64,000 nucleotides of DNA from Nostoc sp. HK-01 (GCA_003990705.1 AP018318.1:3661501-3725500); one strand, 5' to 3'. Positions 10,201-19,030 are shown, counted from the stretch's first letter. The notes: generated by a model not told the origin, from the letters alone. Translations and numbers: made by a program.

Positions 10201-12459
10201 ATGGCTGATAAGACGATTGATTTGACAAATTGCGATCGCGAGCCGATTCATATTCCGGGATTAATTCAGCCTCACGGGGTCTTGCTAGTGTTGCAAGATT
10301 TTCATCTCGAAATCATGCAAGTAAGTAATAATACTCGAAAAATAATTGGTTATCAACCAGAGGAACTGTTAGGCAAACAGCTATCATACTTACTTGATGC
10401 CAAGCAAATTCAGAAAATTCAGCAATGCCTAACAGAAGATTTCGAGAGTATTAATCCCCTCGACTTGTCACTCAAGCATTCAAATAAATCTATGTATTTT
10501 GATGGCATTGTCCATCGTTTAGATTCAGTCATTATTTTGGAACTAGAACCAAAAAAGGCGAAACAAAAAACCGATTTTGTTGACTTTTATCACCAGGTGA
10601 AGGGAACTATTACCCGGATTCAAAAAGCACCCACATTGCTAGAGATGTGCCAGATTGTGGTGAAAGAAGTTCGGCACATTACTGGCTTTGAGCGCGTCAT
10701 GGTCTATCGGTTTGATCAAGAAGGTGCAGGCTGCGTCATTGCTGAAGATACTGACCAGGAAATACCTTATCTAGATTTACACTACCCACCTTCCGATATT
10801 CCCAAGCAAGCCCGACATCTTTACATCCTCAATTGGCTGCGGCTGATTCCAGATGTCAACTATCAGCCTGTTGCCTTAATTCCGCCAAATCACCCCCTCA
10901 CTAATCAACCCCTCGATTTGAGTTTGTCGGTGTTGCGGAGTGTCTCGCCAATTCACTTGGAGTATATGCGAAATATGGGCGTGACGGCTTCCATGTCCAT
11001 TTCTCTGATGCAAAATCAACAATTGTGGGGATTAATTGCCTGTCATCATTCGTCACCTAAATATATTCCCTACAACATTCGTACCACTTGTGAATTTATT
11101 GGACAGGTGATGTCTGTAGAACTGGCGAATAAAGAAGCCAGTGAAGACATCGACTACAAAATGCAGTTGAAGTCATTACAAACTCAATTTGTCGAGGCTT
11201 TATCTCAAACCAAGTATTTCCTCGATGGAATGGTGCAGTTGAAATCTCAATTACTCAATCTGGTAAAAGCTACTGGAGTGGTGATTTACAGCAGTAACCA
11301 GTGTATTCAAATAGGGGAAACACCCTCAGAAGCAGAAGTACATGCTTTACTCAACTGGATTAAACCACAACTGGATCAAGGTGTATTTGAAACACCATCG
11401 CTCTCTAAAAACTATCCAGATGGTGCGTCGTTTTCAGCGATCGCCAGTGGAGTGTTAGCCCTAGAAATTTCTAGGGTACATCACAATTACATTATCTGGT
11501 TTCGACCAGAAGTCATTCAAACTGTGAATTGGGGCGGCAACCCTCACAAGCCTGTGGAAGTTTTGTCGGATGGCAGTTTCCAGATGTCGCCGCGTAAATC
11601 CTTTGAGTTGTGGCAAGAAACAGTGCGGGGTTATGCCTTACCTTGGAAACTCTGCGAAATTACAGCAGTTACAGAATTACGGAGTTTAATTGTCGGTATT
11701 GTGTTACGCCAAGCCGACGAATTGGCTTCAATGAATTTTGAATTACAACGCAGCAATGAGGAACTCGATTCCTTTGCTTATATTGCTTCCCACGATTTGA
11801 AGGAACCACTGCGCGGCATTCACAACTACGCTAACTTTTTGATGGAAGATTATGCAGAAATACTCAATCAAGATGGAATAGCCAAACTGCAAACTTTGGT
11901 GCGGTTGACGCAACGGATGGAAGACCTGATCAATTCACTGTTGCATTTCTCTCGCTTGGGACGCGCTGAAATCATGCGGCAAACAGTGAACTTGCAGGAT
12001 TTATTACAACAGGTAATCAATACCTTCAGCATTACACGACCGCAAAGTGAAATTGAATTTCGGATTCCGCAAACTCTGCCCAAGATTGAGTGCGATCGCG
12101 CTCAGGTGAATGAACTTTTCACCAACCTCATCAGCAACGCTATTAAGTACAACGATAAAGCACAAAAGTGGGTGGAAATTGGCTACATTCAACAGGAGCC
12201 TCCCAACACTCCGCTAACAGCACTACCAATTTTCTACGTCCGTGATAACGGCATTGGTATCCTGGAAAAGCATCTCGACAAAATCTTTCAAATCTTCCGC
12301 CGCTTACATGGACGGGACGAGTTTGGCGGTGGAACTGGTGCCGGATTAACTATTGCTCGCAAAATTGTGGAACGGCACGGGGGGAGAATTTGGGTAGAAT
12401 CTACACCTACTCAAGGTAGTACATTTTACTTCACCTTAGCACCGGAGGCAATCGCTTGA
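10201..12459 (+). CDS. cphB: Bacteriophytochrome histidine kinase (biliverdin-type)
   Basis: This 752-residue red/far-red photoreceptor kinase has the order PAS (about 1-120), GAF (about 140-315), PHY (about 320-500), HisKA (about 515-600) and HATPase (about 610-750). Cys11 precedes the REPIHIPGLIQPHG motif, the biliverdin attachment position of bacteriophytochromes. In GAF, PSDIPKQAR is present, but the usual Cys before the conserved His is Ile in SVSPIHLEY, so phycocyanobilin linkage there is not expected. The PHY tongue motif PRKSF is present. The phosphoacceptor is His531 in ASHDLKEPL, with N- and G-boxes downstream (FTNLISNAIKY, GGGTGAGL). It overlaps the response-regulator gene by 4 bases. 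Equivalent genes are cphB of Calothrix and aphB of Anabaena. Confidence 0.95.
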   Translation: MADKTIDLTNCDREPIHIPGLIQPHGVLLVLQDFHLEIMQVSNNTRKIIGYQPEELLGKQLSYLLDAKQIQKIQQCLTEDFESINPLDLSLKHSNKSMYFDGIVHRLDSVIILELEPKKAKQKTDFVDFYHQVKGTITRIQKAPTLLEMCQIVVKEVRHITGFERVMVYRFDQEGAGCVIAEDTDQEIPYLDLHYPPSDIPKQARHLYILNWLRLIPDVNYQPVALIPPNHPLTNQPLDLSLSVLRSVSPIHLEYMRNMGVTASMSISLMQNQQLWGLIACHHSSPKYIPYNIRTTCEFIGQVMSVELANKEASEDIDYKMQLKSLQTQFVEALSQTKYFLDGMVQLKSQLLNLVKATGVVIYSSNQCIQIGETPSEAEVHALLNWIKPQLDQGVFETPSLSKNYPDGASFSAIASGVLALEISRVHHNYIIWFRPEVIQTVNWGGNPHKPVEVLSDGSFQMSPRKSFELWQETVRGYALPWKLCEITAVTELRSLIVGIVLRQADELASMNFELQRSNEELDSFAYIASHDLKEPLRGIHNYANFLMEDYAEILNQDGIAKLQTLVRLTQRMEDLINSLLHFSRLGRAEIMRQTVNLQDLLQQVINTFSITRPQSEIEFRIPQTLPKIECDRAQVNELFTNLISNAIKYNDKAQKWVEIGYIQQEPPNTPLTALPIFYVRDNGIGILEKHLDKIFQIFRRLHGRDEFGGGTGAGLTIARKIVERHGGRIWVESTPTQGSTFYFTLAPEAIA

Positions 12460-12929
12460 ATCTTACTTCCACTTCACCTATCCCCAAAATACCCCTGCTG
12501 TTAATTGTGGAAGACAGTAATGAAGACTTTGAAGCACTACACAGATTGTTACAGCGATCGCCCATGAAAATTTCCATTCAGCGGTGTGTAAATGGCGAAC
12601 AAGCTTTAGCGTTTCTTTACCGCACTGGGAACTATCGCGATCGCGAAATTTCTTTAATGCCAGGGTTGATTGTTCTGGATTTAAACCTACCTGGAACCGA
12701 TGGTAGAGAGGTATTGCGCCAGATCAAACAAGATGATCATCTCAAAATCGTTCCAGTTGTCGTGTTCACCACCTCTAATAACCCCAAAGATATCGAAGAT
12801 TGTTACCGATACGGAGTTAACAGCTACATCGTCAAGCCGATAAATTTTGAGCAATTAAAACGAGATATACAAACGCTGATCCGCTACTGGTTTGAGGTGA
12901 CTAAGCTTCCTGAACATCTGGAGTATTAA
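12456..12929 (+). CDS. rcpB: Phytochrome-linked response regulator (single receiver domain)
   Basis: This 157-residue cytosolic protein is a lone CheY-like receiver, the expected phosphate acceptor of the adjacent phytochrome kinase. The acidic pair is in LLIVEDSNED, the phosphorylated Asp is Asp75 in LIVLDLNLPG, the Thr switch is in VVVFTTSN and the Lys is in SYIVKPINF. The start is TTG at 12456, overlapping the kinase TGA; GGAGG at 12443-12447 is well placed as ribosome-binding site and no in-frame ATG near the start preserves the first beta-strand. Translational coupling is therefore likely. No output domain is present, as in other Rcp proteins. Confidence 0.93.
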   Translation: MNLTSTSPIPKIPLLLIVEDSNEDFEALHRLLQRSPMKISIQRCVNGEQALAFLYRTGNYRDREISLMPGLIVLDLNLPGTDGREVLRQIKQDDHLKIVPVVVFTTSNNPKDIEDCYRYGVNSYIVKPINFEQLKRDIQTLIRYWFEVTKLPEHLEY

Positions 12930-13126
12930 TCCTGGTTCTGTAAAAGTGCTGATACTGATTTTCTGTTAACCTGCACATTATTTTTATTCCATCTCACCCT
13001 CTGAACAAGTTAACCAAAAATATTGAGCCTGCACTAGTTTATAACCGCTATTAAGAACACTTCAACTATTGATAATTCTCAGCTATATTAAATTCAGTTT
13101 CGTATTCTGATTCAAGAATTGCTTAA

Positions 13127-13513
13127 ATGGAAATACTTATTGAATCAACTAAAGAATTTGAACAAGATTTAGAAAAATTTAACAATAGGGAAAAATTTAA
13201 AATTATTAAGAAATTGAATCGTTATGTAGATTTAATTTCCAAAAATAGAAAATTACTAGAAAATCAGGCCTTTAAATTAAAAAATATTAAATTTAACACT
13301 GAGTATGATTCTTCTCTTTATGCGTTGATAATTGATAAAGATTTAAGAATTATCCTCACAATTGATGATGATCCGATTTTTGATGCTACGGTGATCACTT
13401 TATTTAGAGTTGTTAGTACTGAAAATGCTTCACAAGCATATAGTTCAGTAGCTGACTATCTCTACCAAGATTTTAGTATGAAAAGTCAAGAGATTGAGGT
13501 TCACTCTAGCTGA
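13127..13513 (+). CDS. RelE/ParE-like small protein (putative), first of tandem pair
   Basis: This 128-residue protein has a Lys/Glu-rich helical N-terminus (EFEQDLEKFNNREKFKIIKKL) then a beta-rich part with LYALIIDKDLRIILTIDDDPIFD and VITLFRVV. This helix-hairpin-then-strands plan is that of RelE/ParE-fold ribonuclease or gyrase toxins, but I see no diagnostic catalytic motif, so it is a fold-level guess. Its stop overlaps the next start as TGATG, so the two genes are translationally coupled. The DNA is noticeably more AT-rich than the phytochrome genes before it, which suits an acquired cassette. No classical antitoxin with a DNA-binding domain is adjacent. Confidence 0.65.
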   Translation: MEILIESTKEFEQDLEKFNNREKFKIIKKLNRYVDLISKNRKLLENQAFKLKNIKFNTEYDSSLYALIIDKDLRIILTIDDDPIFDATVITLFRVVSTENASQAYSSVADYLYQDFSMKSQEIEVHSS

Positions 13514-13845
13514 TGCCACAGATTAAACCACTTCTAGATGAACATGGTGTGATTTATGAAGCTATGAAGATTTTACCTCATGAATTAAAAATAGATTTTT
13601 TAGCAGCTTTAGCAGAATTAGAAGATAATGAATGCCATAGAACTAGAACTTTCCCCAAAACCAGACTGCGGAAAGTTAAAGGCATTAAACAAGCAATATA
13701 TCGCGCCGATATTGATAAATTATCTGGCTGGCGCATTCATTTGCAATATATCGATGGGAAAATTCATTTAAATGATATTATCGAAGGGCAACGTCATGAT
13801 GATGTGATTGAAGTTATTAAATCTAAAAAGCATAGATATGAGTAG
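13513..13845 (+). CDS. RelE-like small protein (putative), second of tandem pair
   Basis: This 110-residue protein carries a helical N-terminal half (AMKILPHELKIDFLAALAELED) and a basic middle (RTFPKTRLRKVKG). The end resembles RelE-superfamily toxins: YRADIDKLSGWRIHLQYIDG, then IIEGQRHDDVIEVI and a basic tail KSKKHRYE. Its start codon shares one base with the upstream stop, so it is cotranslated. If one member is a toxin, the other may be its partner even though both look RelE-like. Function cannot be fixed from sequence alone. Confidence 0.65.
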   Translation: MPQIKPLLDEHGVIYEAMKILPHELKIDFLAALAELEDNECHRTRTFPKTRLRKVKGIKQAIYRADIDKLSGWRIHLQYIDGKIHLNDIIEGQRHDDVIEVIKSKKHRYE

Positions 13846-14081
13846 ATACAGCAAACTTCAAGTGATAATTTTTTCAGCTTGAACAGCAGTTTGCCTGTAT
13901 GATTCCTGAAGTATTACAGATTTTTGACTGTGAAACAGCTACTTTTATTTTAGATTTTAAAAGTTTGTATTTGATTGACTTTTTTGGTTGATTACTTTGT
14001 CCTATTGTCACATAATCGATAGCGAGATTGATGATATTTTATTTTTGAACAAACTTCTTTATCCTCATCGCAATACAAGCT

Positions 14082-14720
14082 ATGACACTCAATTTATATT
14101 TACTGCGACATGGAGAAACTACTTTTAGTCAAAGTGGTAATTTCTGCGGTGAAACTGATGCAGAGTTGACAAAAGAAGGAATGGAGATGGCATCGAGTTT
14201 TGCCGAGATTTATCAAAAATTGCAGTGGGAAGCTGTTTATGTTAGCCCAATGAAGCGGACAATTGCAACTGCCAAGCCATTTTGTGATGCGATCGGTATG
14301 GAGATGCAGTTGCGTGATGGACTTAGAGAAGGTAGTTATGGTGAATGGGAAACTAAGAGTAAATCCTTGATTGAACAGAATTACGCCCAAAACTATATAA
14401 AATGGTTGACAGAACCTGCTTGGAATGCGCCCAAAGGTGGAGAAACTGCGGTAGAAATTGCTAACCGTTCTATGCCGGTAATTGCTGAAATTCAAGAAAA
14501 ACATCCCCAAGGTAATGTTTTAGTAGTTTCCCATAAAGCCACAATTCGGATTATGCTTTGCAGTTTACTGGGAATTGATTTGGGACGCTATCGCTATCGA
14601 GTGAATATTTTGGTCGCGTCGGTAAGTATGGTGAAATTTGATGTTAATGGCCCTTTGTTAGAAATCTTAGGCGATCGCCATCATATACCCGATCATATTC
14701 GCTCTCGTCCGGGAACATAA
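14082..14720 (+). CDS. Histidine phosphatase family protein (phosphoglycerate mutase-like)
   Basis: This 212-residue cytosolic protein has the branch-one histidine phosphatase signature at its N-terminus, LYLLRHGETTFS (Arg9, His10, Gly11), a second Arg in YVSPMKRTIATA, a Glu in LREGSYGEWE and the second His in VVSHKATIRIMLC. The length fits phosphatases of the PhoE/CobC type rather than dPGM. Substrate cannot be deduced. It stands alone between the RelE-like pair and a convergent Nudix gene, from which it is separated by a hairpin repeat element. Confidence 0.92.
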   Translation: MTLNLYLLRHGETTFSQSGNFCGETDAELTKEGMEMASSFAEIYQKLQWEAVYVSPMKRTIATAKPFCDAIGMEMQLRDGLREGSYGEWETKSKSLIEQNYAQNYIKWLTEPAWNAPKGGETAVEIANRSMPVIAEIQEKHPQGNVLVVSHKATIRIMLCSLLGIDLGRYRYRVNILVASVSMVKFDVNGPLLEILGDRHHIPDHIRSRPGT

Positions 14721-14741
14721 GCAGCTGCGGGAATAGCTCAA

Positions 14742-14871
14742 AAGATAAGTAGGTAGCCATGATTAAATATAATATGTCATTGTACGAGTTCGCGTTAGCG
14801 TCTCGCAGAGAAGCGAAGCAATTTCAATGACAGAACATATTATATTTATTTACGTCTATCTACTTACTATC
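14742..14871. repeat. MITE-like hairpin element
   Basis: About 130 bp form one long imperfect inverted repeat. The left arm (AGATAAGTAGGTAG at 14743, then AAATATAATATG, then TCATTG) matches the reverse complement of the right arm (CAATGACAGAACATATTATATTT... TAGTAAGTAGATAG-type). The loop carries a sequence common as a dispersed repeat in Nostocales genomes (CGCGTTAGCGTCTCGCAGAG). It separates two convergent genes and could also act as a bidirectional terminator. No transposase is nearby. Confidence 0.7.
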
Positions 14872-14888
14872 TCGAAAAAATATAGCCT

Positions 14889-15329
14889 TTATAAATAATT
14901 AAAAAATTCCTCTGGCACTAACCTAAGTTCACCAGATTTAAACCGAGAAATCTCAACCCACAACGCCCGATGATGATGAGTTCCTGATTCCGAAAACATT
15001 AAACTTTCTAGTTGATAAAACTTAGAATCAACAAAATCGCATTGATAAAGTTGAATGATTTCATGCCCTTGCCGATTATTATAGATAAATAAGTTTTCAA
15101 TACAACCCAAGTAGCGAATATTAGTTAACTCAGCTTGAATTTCTTCTCGAAATTCTCGCTGTAAAGCTGCATAACTAGTTTCTCCAAAATCAACGCCACC
15201 ACCCAAGGCGCGATAAAAATGAGACTGCTTTGCAGGGTCATAACCTTCAGAAACAAAAATTCGCTCACCATCCCGAATTAGTCCTAAAGCTATGACCCGA
15301 ATTTCCCCTGATTTACTCATTCTTGTCAC
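14889..15329 (-). CDS. Nudix hydrolase
   Basis: This 146-residue protein hydrolyses a nucleoside diphosphate linked to another group; the substrate is unknown. The Nudix box is clear: GGVDFGETSYAALQREFREE, with the catalytic REFREE core, although the usual Gly after EE is replaced (IQAEL). The N-terminus EIRVIALGLIRDGERIFVSEG is the expected first strand pair. The reading begins with GTG at 15329, sharing a base with the upstream TAG; an ATG at 15320 (MSKSGEIR) is an equally good start. It is cotranscribed with the DUF3531 gene upstream. Confidence 0.92.
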   Translation of the reverse strand: MTRMSKSGEIRVIALGLIRDGERIFVSEGYDPAKQSHFYRALGGGVDFGETSYAALQREFREEIQAELTNIRYLGCIENLFIYNNRQGHEIIQLYQCDFVDSKFYQLESLMFSESGTHHHRALWVEISRFKSGELRLVPEEFFNYL

Positions 15330-15781
15330 TAATTATCGTATATGGAGTAAGAACGGCTTTCGCTATCTTCTACAGGCCACTCTTCATTTTCGCCGCCAAT
15401 ATACAATTGTTCAATAGTGACATATTCTTCACTCAGCTGGGTGAGAGCGTTGATTAAAATATCTAAAGCGATCGCATCACTAGTTCCCAAGTCAAACCAA
15501 CAACGCGCCCATTGTCCTTCGTACTCAATCTCACCCATGTTGTGCATCAATGCCAACAAGCTTTTATCATAACCTTGGGCATCATAATCCATATAGCTGA
15601 TTTCCAGCCCTGTTTCCTGAACTTGCAAATTTTCAGCATTAAATGCACCTAATTTACCTAAGTAAAACCAGGAGTTAAAAACTTCTTCTATGTACTCTTT
15701 TTCTCGTTGAGAAGGTACGGTGCTAAAACCTAACCAAATCCAGACATCAAACGGATTAAATTCACGAAACTGAATGTGCAT
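15329..15781 (-). CDS. DUF3531-like cyanobacterial protein
   Basis: This 150-residue soluble acidic protein begins MHIQFREFNPFDVWIWLGFST and contains VFNSWFYLGKLGAFNAENLQ and a C-terminal GGENEEWPVEDSE. The pattern matches a conserved protein of cyanobacteria and plastid-bearing eukaryotes that I recall as DUF3531; function is not known to me. It is the first gene of a two-gene unit with the Nudix hydrolase, the stop and next start overlapping by one base. No membrane segment or cofactor motif is visible. Confidence 0.8.
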   Translation of the reverse strand: MHIQFREFNPFDVWIWLGFSTVPSQREKEYIEEVFNSWFYLGKLGAFNAENLQVQETGLEISYMDYDAQGYDKSLLALMHNMGEIEYEGQWARCWFDLGTSDAIALDILINALTQLSEEYVTIEQLYIGGENEEWPVEDSESRSYSIYDN

Positions 15782-15905
15782 TCAACTATCTCAATTACTG
15801 TCGCTCCAAATAAGCATATCAAAGAGATGGCTAATCAAGAATGAAGCCTCAAGGCTGAGAACTGAAGCCTAAAATTTCCGACTTCAGACTTCAGACTTTT
15901 TTTGA

Positions 15906-16841
15906 TTATCTACCAGAATTATTGAGTTGATTGACCGCACTATTGCGTTCTCGCTCAATTTGTTTGACTAAACTACCAGGTAGTTGCGCTTTTTTGGTTA
16001 AGGCTTTGTCGAAATTAGCGATCGCATCTCGCAGCAACTCTTGACTTTTTTCGCGTCTTCCCTTTTCTTTGAGGATTTGGGCTTTGAGATAATACAACTC
16101 CGGGTTATTTGGTGCGCCGGCGATCGCCTGATTAGCATAATCTAAAGCTTGAGTGTACTGTTTCAAATCTCGGTAGCCAATGGCAATTCCTCGATCTGCC
16201 AAATATCTGGGTGCAGCACTTGTCTCTAGCCGCCCAATCGCCTCATCAGGATTGGCAAAAGGCAAATTCACAGATAGCATTAAATCCATGTAGCCTTTGA
16301 GCAAATTCAATTCTGGGTCTTTGGGCGAAATTGCTTCAGCCTTATCTAAATACTGGTAAACTTGCCGCAACCGACCTAAAGCTTGGGTAGCACCTTTCGC
16401 CGCACCTTCCCGCGTCACAATTACCGCCCCTTCAAAAAAATGCCCAACGGCAGTGTATATATTACCACGGAGTGGGTCATTAGCAATTAATTTCTGCCCA
16501 GCGTCTAGAATTTGCTGGCTGTAGTTATTTAAACTTGTAAAATCGCCCTTTGTGTATGCTAACGATGCTTGCATTGCATAAGCTAAAGGTTCATTTGGTT
16601 CTTTGGCTAAGGCTTCCTTGAGGTGACGTTCGGCTTCGGGATAATTACCTTGTTGGAAAATAGCTTTAAAAGCTGCTTCTGTATGATCGCCAATTTGATG
16701 TGGTTCGTTGCGGCCAAAGGGGTCGCCAGCTAAAGATGGAGTTACCCACAGACTAAAGGCGATCGCAGTTGTCAAACTTGTCTGAGCAAATCTACTTAAT
16801 TTAGTAAATACTATTTTTGTAGTGGGAAATAATTGAGTCAT
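15906..16841 (-). CDS. Exported TPR-repeat protein
   Basis: From the ATG at 16841 (GAGG eight bases upstream; a GTG two codons earlier is possible) this 311-residue protein has an N-terminal signal peptide ending near SLAGDPFG. The rest is tetratricopeptide repeats: GNYPEAERHLKEALAKEPNE, a weaker middle part, QYTQALDYANQAIAGAPNN and a last helical pair. The conserved FGRNEPHQIG after the signal is typical of a cyanobacterial family with this architecture. It probably acts as a periplasmic or lumenal scaffold. The last two residues of the mature chain are Gly-Arg. No enzyme domain is present. Confidence 0.85.
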   Translation of the reverse strand: MTQLFPTTKIVFTKLSRFAQTSLTTAIAFSLWVTPSLAGDPFGRNEPHQIGDHTEAAFKAIFQQGNYPEAERHLKEALAKEPNEPLAYAMQASLAYTKGDFTSLNNYSQQILDAGQKLIANDPLRGNIYTAVGHFFEGAVIVTREGAAKGATQALGRLRQVYQYLDKAEAISPKDPELNLLKGYMDLMLSVNLPFANPDEAIGRLETSAAPRYLADRGIAIGYRDLKQYTQALDYANQAIAGAPNNPELYYLKAQILKEKGRREKSQELLRDAIANFDKALTKKAQLPGSLVKQIERERNSAVNQLNNSGR

Positions 16842-17159
16842 TAGCACCCTCAGTCAGAATAATTGCGGTGGAAATAGCTTTATATGTTACCTAGAATGCC
16901 AAAAAATTTTCATCTTAATTGAGTTCTATTTTCAGTCAACACATTCTCAACAGGTTGACTTGGCTAATTTTTGCAAGTTCCCATAATTCTTCCCGTCCTG
17001 AATTTAAGGTTCTTCTGCCAAAATGGAGAGATAGTTTGGCTGTGAGATCATGCTTGAAGCAAGTAACATGGCATAAATCAGTTCGGAATTTTCCGATTGT
17101 GCTTGGTGTAGTTAACCTTAGTTAGTGAGTCATTCGCCAATTTTTGGTAATTTTAACAA
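16842..17159. other. Intergenic region, divergent promoters
   Basis: About 318 bp lie between the divergent TPR and ABC-ATPase genes. An open frame at 16919-17125 starts with TTG and codes for no recognisable protein, so I do not call it. No repeat or terminator was found; it should hold both promoters. Confidence 0.4.
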
Positions 17160-17834
17160 ATGCTCTATCTCAGAAATTTAATTTATCATCCCACAGCTTG
17201 TCCAACCGCAATTCTCAAGTCAATTAACCTAGAATTACCGCCTCAGCAGTTAGGTTTAATTATCGGCCCTAGTGGTTCTGGCAAAAGTACCTTACTCGAA
17301 ATTTTGTCTGGACTAGCCGAACCCACTTCCGGTGGAGTGTTTTGGCGAGAACAAGAACTCATCGCCGAACAGCTACAACAACTAGCTGGAATCGTGTTTC
17401 AGTTTCCTGAACGGCACTTTTGCGGCGGGACAATTTTAGAAGAATTGCGCCTAGGACATCCTGAGTTAGGGTCAGAACGAGTCAAACAAGCCCTCAGCGA
17501 AGTGGGATTAGAGCATTTATCCTTGTCTGCTGCGCCTTATGCTTTAAGTGGAGGACAGCAACGGCGTTTAGCTTTAGCAGTGCAATTAATTCGTCAGCCA
17601 AATGTCTTGTTATTAGATGAACCTACTGCTGGTTTAGATTGGTCAATGCGCCAGCAGCTAGTCAACTTATTGGCGAAACTCAAACAAGACTGGACATTGT
17701 TAGTAGTAACACATGATGCTGGAGATATGTTAGCGATCGCCGACCGTTGTTGGACACTCAATCATGGTGAACTGCAATCAGTTGATCCAGCAACACTTAG
17801 TAGTAAAGTGAAAGAACCCCAACCAGCGGTGTGA
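17160..17834 (+). CDS. ABC transporter ATP-binding protein (ECF/NAP14-like)
   Basis: This 224-residue ATPase drives an unidentified transporter at the cytosolic face of a membrane. Walker A is GPSGSGKST (residues 36-44), the signature is ALSGGQQRRLALA, Walker B is VLLLDEPTAGLD and the switch His is in LLVVTHDAG. The Q-loop reads IVFQFPERHF, the FQFPE form seen in energy-coupling factor ATPases and the chloroplast NAP14 relatives. No permease gene is adjacent, so the partner must be elsewhere. It is 82 bp upstream of rsmG on the same strand. Confidence 0.9.
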   Translation: MLYLRNLIYHPTACPTAILKSINLELPPQQLGLIIGPSGSGKSTLLEILSGLAEPTSGGVFWREQELIAEQLQQLAGIVFQFPERHFCGGTILEELRLGHPELGSERVKQALSEVGLEHLSLSAAPYALSGGQQRRLALAVQLIRQPNVLLLDEPTAGLDWSMRQQLVNLLAKLKQDWTLLVVTHDAGDMLAIADRCWTLNHGELQSVDPATLSSKVKEPQPAV

Positions 17835-17889
17835 CTTCAAAAGCATGAAGTATAAAGTATGAAATTTCATCTTTGAGTCTTCTGCCTTT

Positions 17890-17924
17890 TGACCATCGAC
17901 CATTGACCATTGACCAATGACTAA
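17890..17924. repeat. Heptanucleotide STRR repeat covering the rsmG start
   Basis: The run GACCATCGACCATTGACCATTGACCAATGACTAAT is a set of TGACCAT-type heptamers, a short tandem repeat typical of heterocystous cyanobacteria. The rsmG ATG (17917) is inside the last unit. Related runs occur at about 59050-59075 and 62463-62480. Confidence 0.75.
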
Positions 17925-18666
17925 TTCCACAACACCCTTGCTGCCAGAAATGGCAGAAATTTGGCAGCAAACCCTTAATTGGCAACCAACTACACAGCAA
18001 CAGACAAAATTCCAGCAACTTTATGAGTTAATTCTGTCAGGTAACAGCCAATTAAACTTAACTCGCATCACCGAACCTCAAGAATTTTGGGAAAAACATC
18101 TCTGGGATTCATTGCGGGGAATTGTACTAAACAACCAATTTATTGCATCTCTTCAAACAGGTGCATCAGTCATTGATATTGGTACAGGTGCAGGTTTTCC
18201 CGGTGTTCCGGTAGGAATGATTGCACCCAACAGCACAATTACTCTGCTAGATTCCACCCGCAAAAAAATTGCTTTTATCGACAAAGTATTAACTACATTA
18301 GAACTCAGCAATTGTAAAACTCTCGTTGGCAGAGTAGAAGAAATTGGTCAACAAACCCAACACCGCCAAACCTATGATCTTGCCTTAATTCGCGCCGTCG
18401 GTACAGCTTCCGAATGTGCAGAGTACAGCCTACCACTAATTAAAAAAGGTGGTTTAGCAGTAATTTATCGAGGTACTTGGACTGAAGAAGAAACTACAGC
18501 TTTGCAAAATGCTGTTAAACAATTAGGTGGTGAAATTGTCTCAATAGAACAATTCACTACTCCCCTAACTAATAGCATCCGTCACTGCTTATATCTGCGA
18601 AAAGTAGCAAGCACACCGTCTCAATTTCCCCGTGCAGTTGGCATACCTCATCAAAAGCCATTATGA
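17917..18666 (+). CDS. rsmG: 16S rRNA (guanine-527-N7)-methyltransferase RsmG
   Basis: This 249-residue enzyme methylates N7 of a guanosine in 16S rRNA using S-adenosylmethionine. The family pattern is clear: QLNLTRITEPQEFWEKHLWDS, the SAM motif VIDIGTGAGFPGVPVGM, ITLLDSTRKKIAFI and a C-terminal IRHCLYLRKV. The start ATG lies within a heptamer repeat, so the first residues (MTNSTTP) may be repeat-derived. The C-terminal SQFPRAVGIPHQKPL extends past the conserved fold. Length and motifs are normal for cyanobacterial RsmG. Confidence 0.96.
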   Translation: MTNSTTPLLPEMAEIWQQTLNWQPTTQQQTKFQQLYELILSGNSQLNLTRITEPQEFWEKHLWDSLRGIVLNNQFIASLQTGASVIDIGTGAGFPGVPVGMIAPNSTITLLDSTRKKIAFIDKVLTTLELSNCKTLVGRVEEIGQQTQHRQTYDLALIRAVGTASECAEYSLPLIKKGGLAVIYRGTWTEEETTALQNAVKQLGGEIVSIEQFTTPLTNSIRHCLYLRKVASTPSQFPRAVGIPHQKPL

Positions 18667-18680
18667 CAGGGAAAAACGCC

Positions 18681-18723
18681 TCGTTCCGGTCGCAACGACA
18701 TTATCGGCGTTGTGTAAGTCCTA
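18681..18723. repeat. Truncated inverted copy of the 19110 MITE
   Basis: These 43 bases, TCGTTCCGGTCGCAACGACA... TGTAAGTCCT, match the reverse complement of 19110-19150 with about two differences. It keeps one terminal repeat (TAAGTCCT) but lacks the rest of the element. Confidence 0.8.
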
Positions 18724-18847
18724 CTAAACACTTAATACTTCTAAAATATGTATTTTTTCTTTATTCAATAACTTAGGCTTCTAATTGCTAAATAGGGAAC
18801 AAAAAAACATGGTTTAACCTGTTAAAAACCTACTATATTTACTTTTC

Positions 18848-19030
18848 ATGAAAGTAGGGCAAAGTATGATTGCTTTGAAATATTTTGCATTCTTTGTACT
18901 ACTATTAGCAGCACTATTATCAGCAATTAGGCAAATGAGTCTTGCTTTGGATGAAGGAAATCTTGAGCGCTTTACTCTTTGGACAAGTGTTGCTTCTTTG
19001 ATTGCAGGTTTACCAATTATATTGTGGTAA
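18848..19030 (+). CDS. Small hydrophobic protein (uncertain)
   Basis: This 60-residue frame (or 55 residues from the ATG at 18866) would code for a two-helix membrane peptide: ALKYFAFFVLLLAALLSAI, a short polar loop LALDEGNLER, then WTSVASLIAGLPIILW. The helices are separated by a charged hairpin as in real small membrane proteins. It lies between two inverted MITE copies, so it may be passenger DNA. I cannot assign a family. Confidence 0.35.
   Translation: MKVGQSMIALKYFAFFVLLLAALLSAIRQMSLALDEGNLERFTLWTSVASLIAGLPIILW

Noticed and set aside
16919-17125. 68-codon frame before the ABC ATPase
   Set aside because: TTG start, no family resemblance, in a divergent promoter region.
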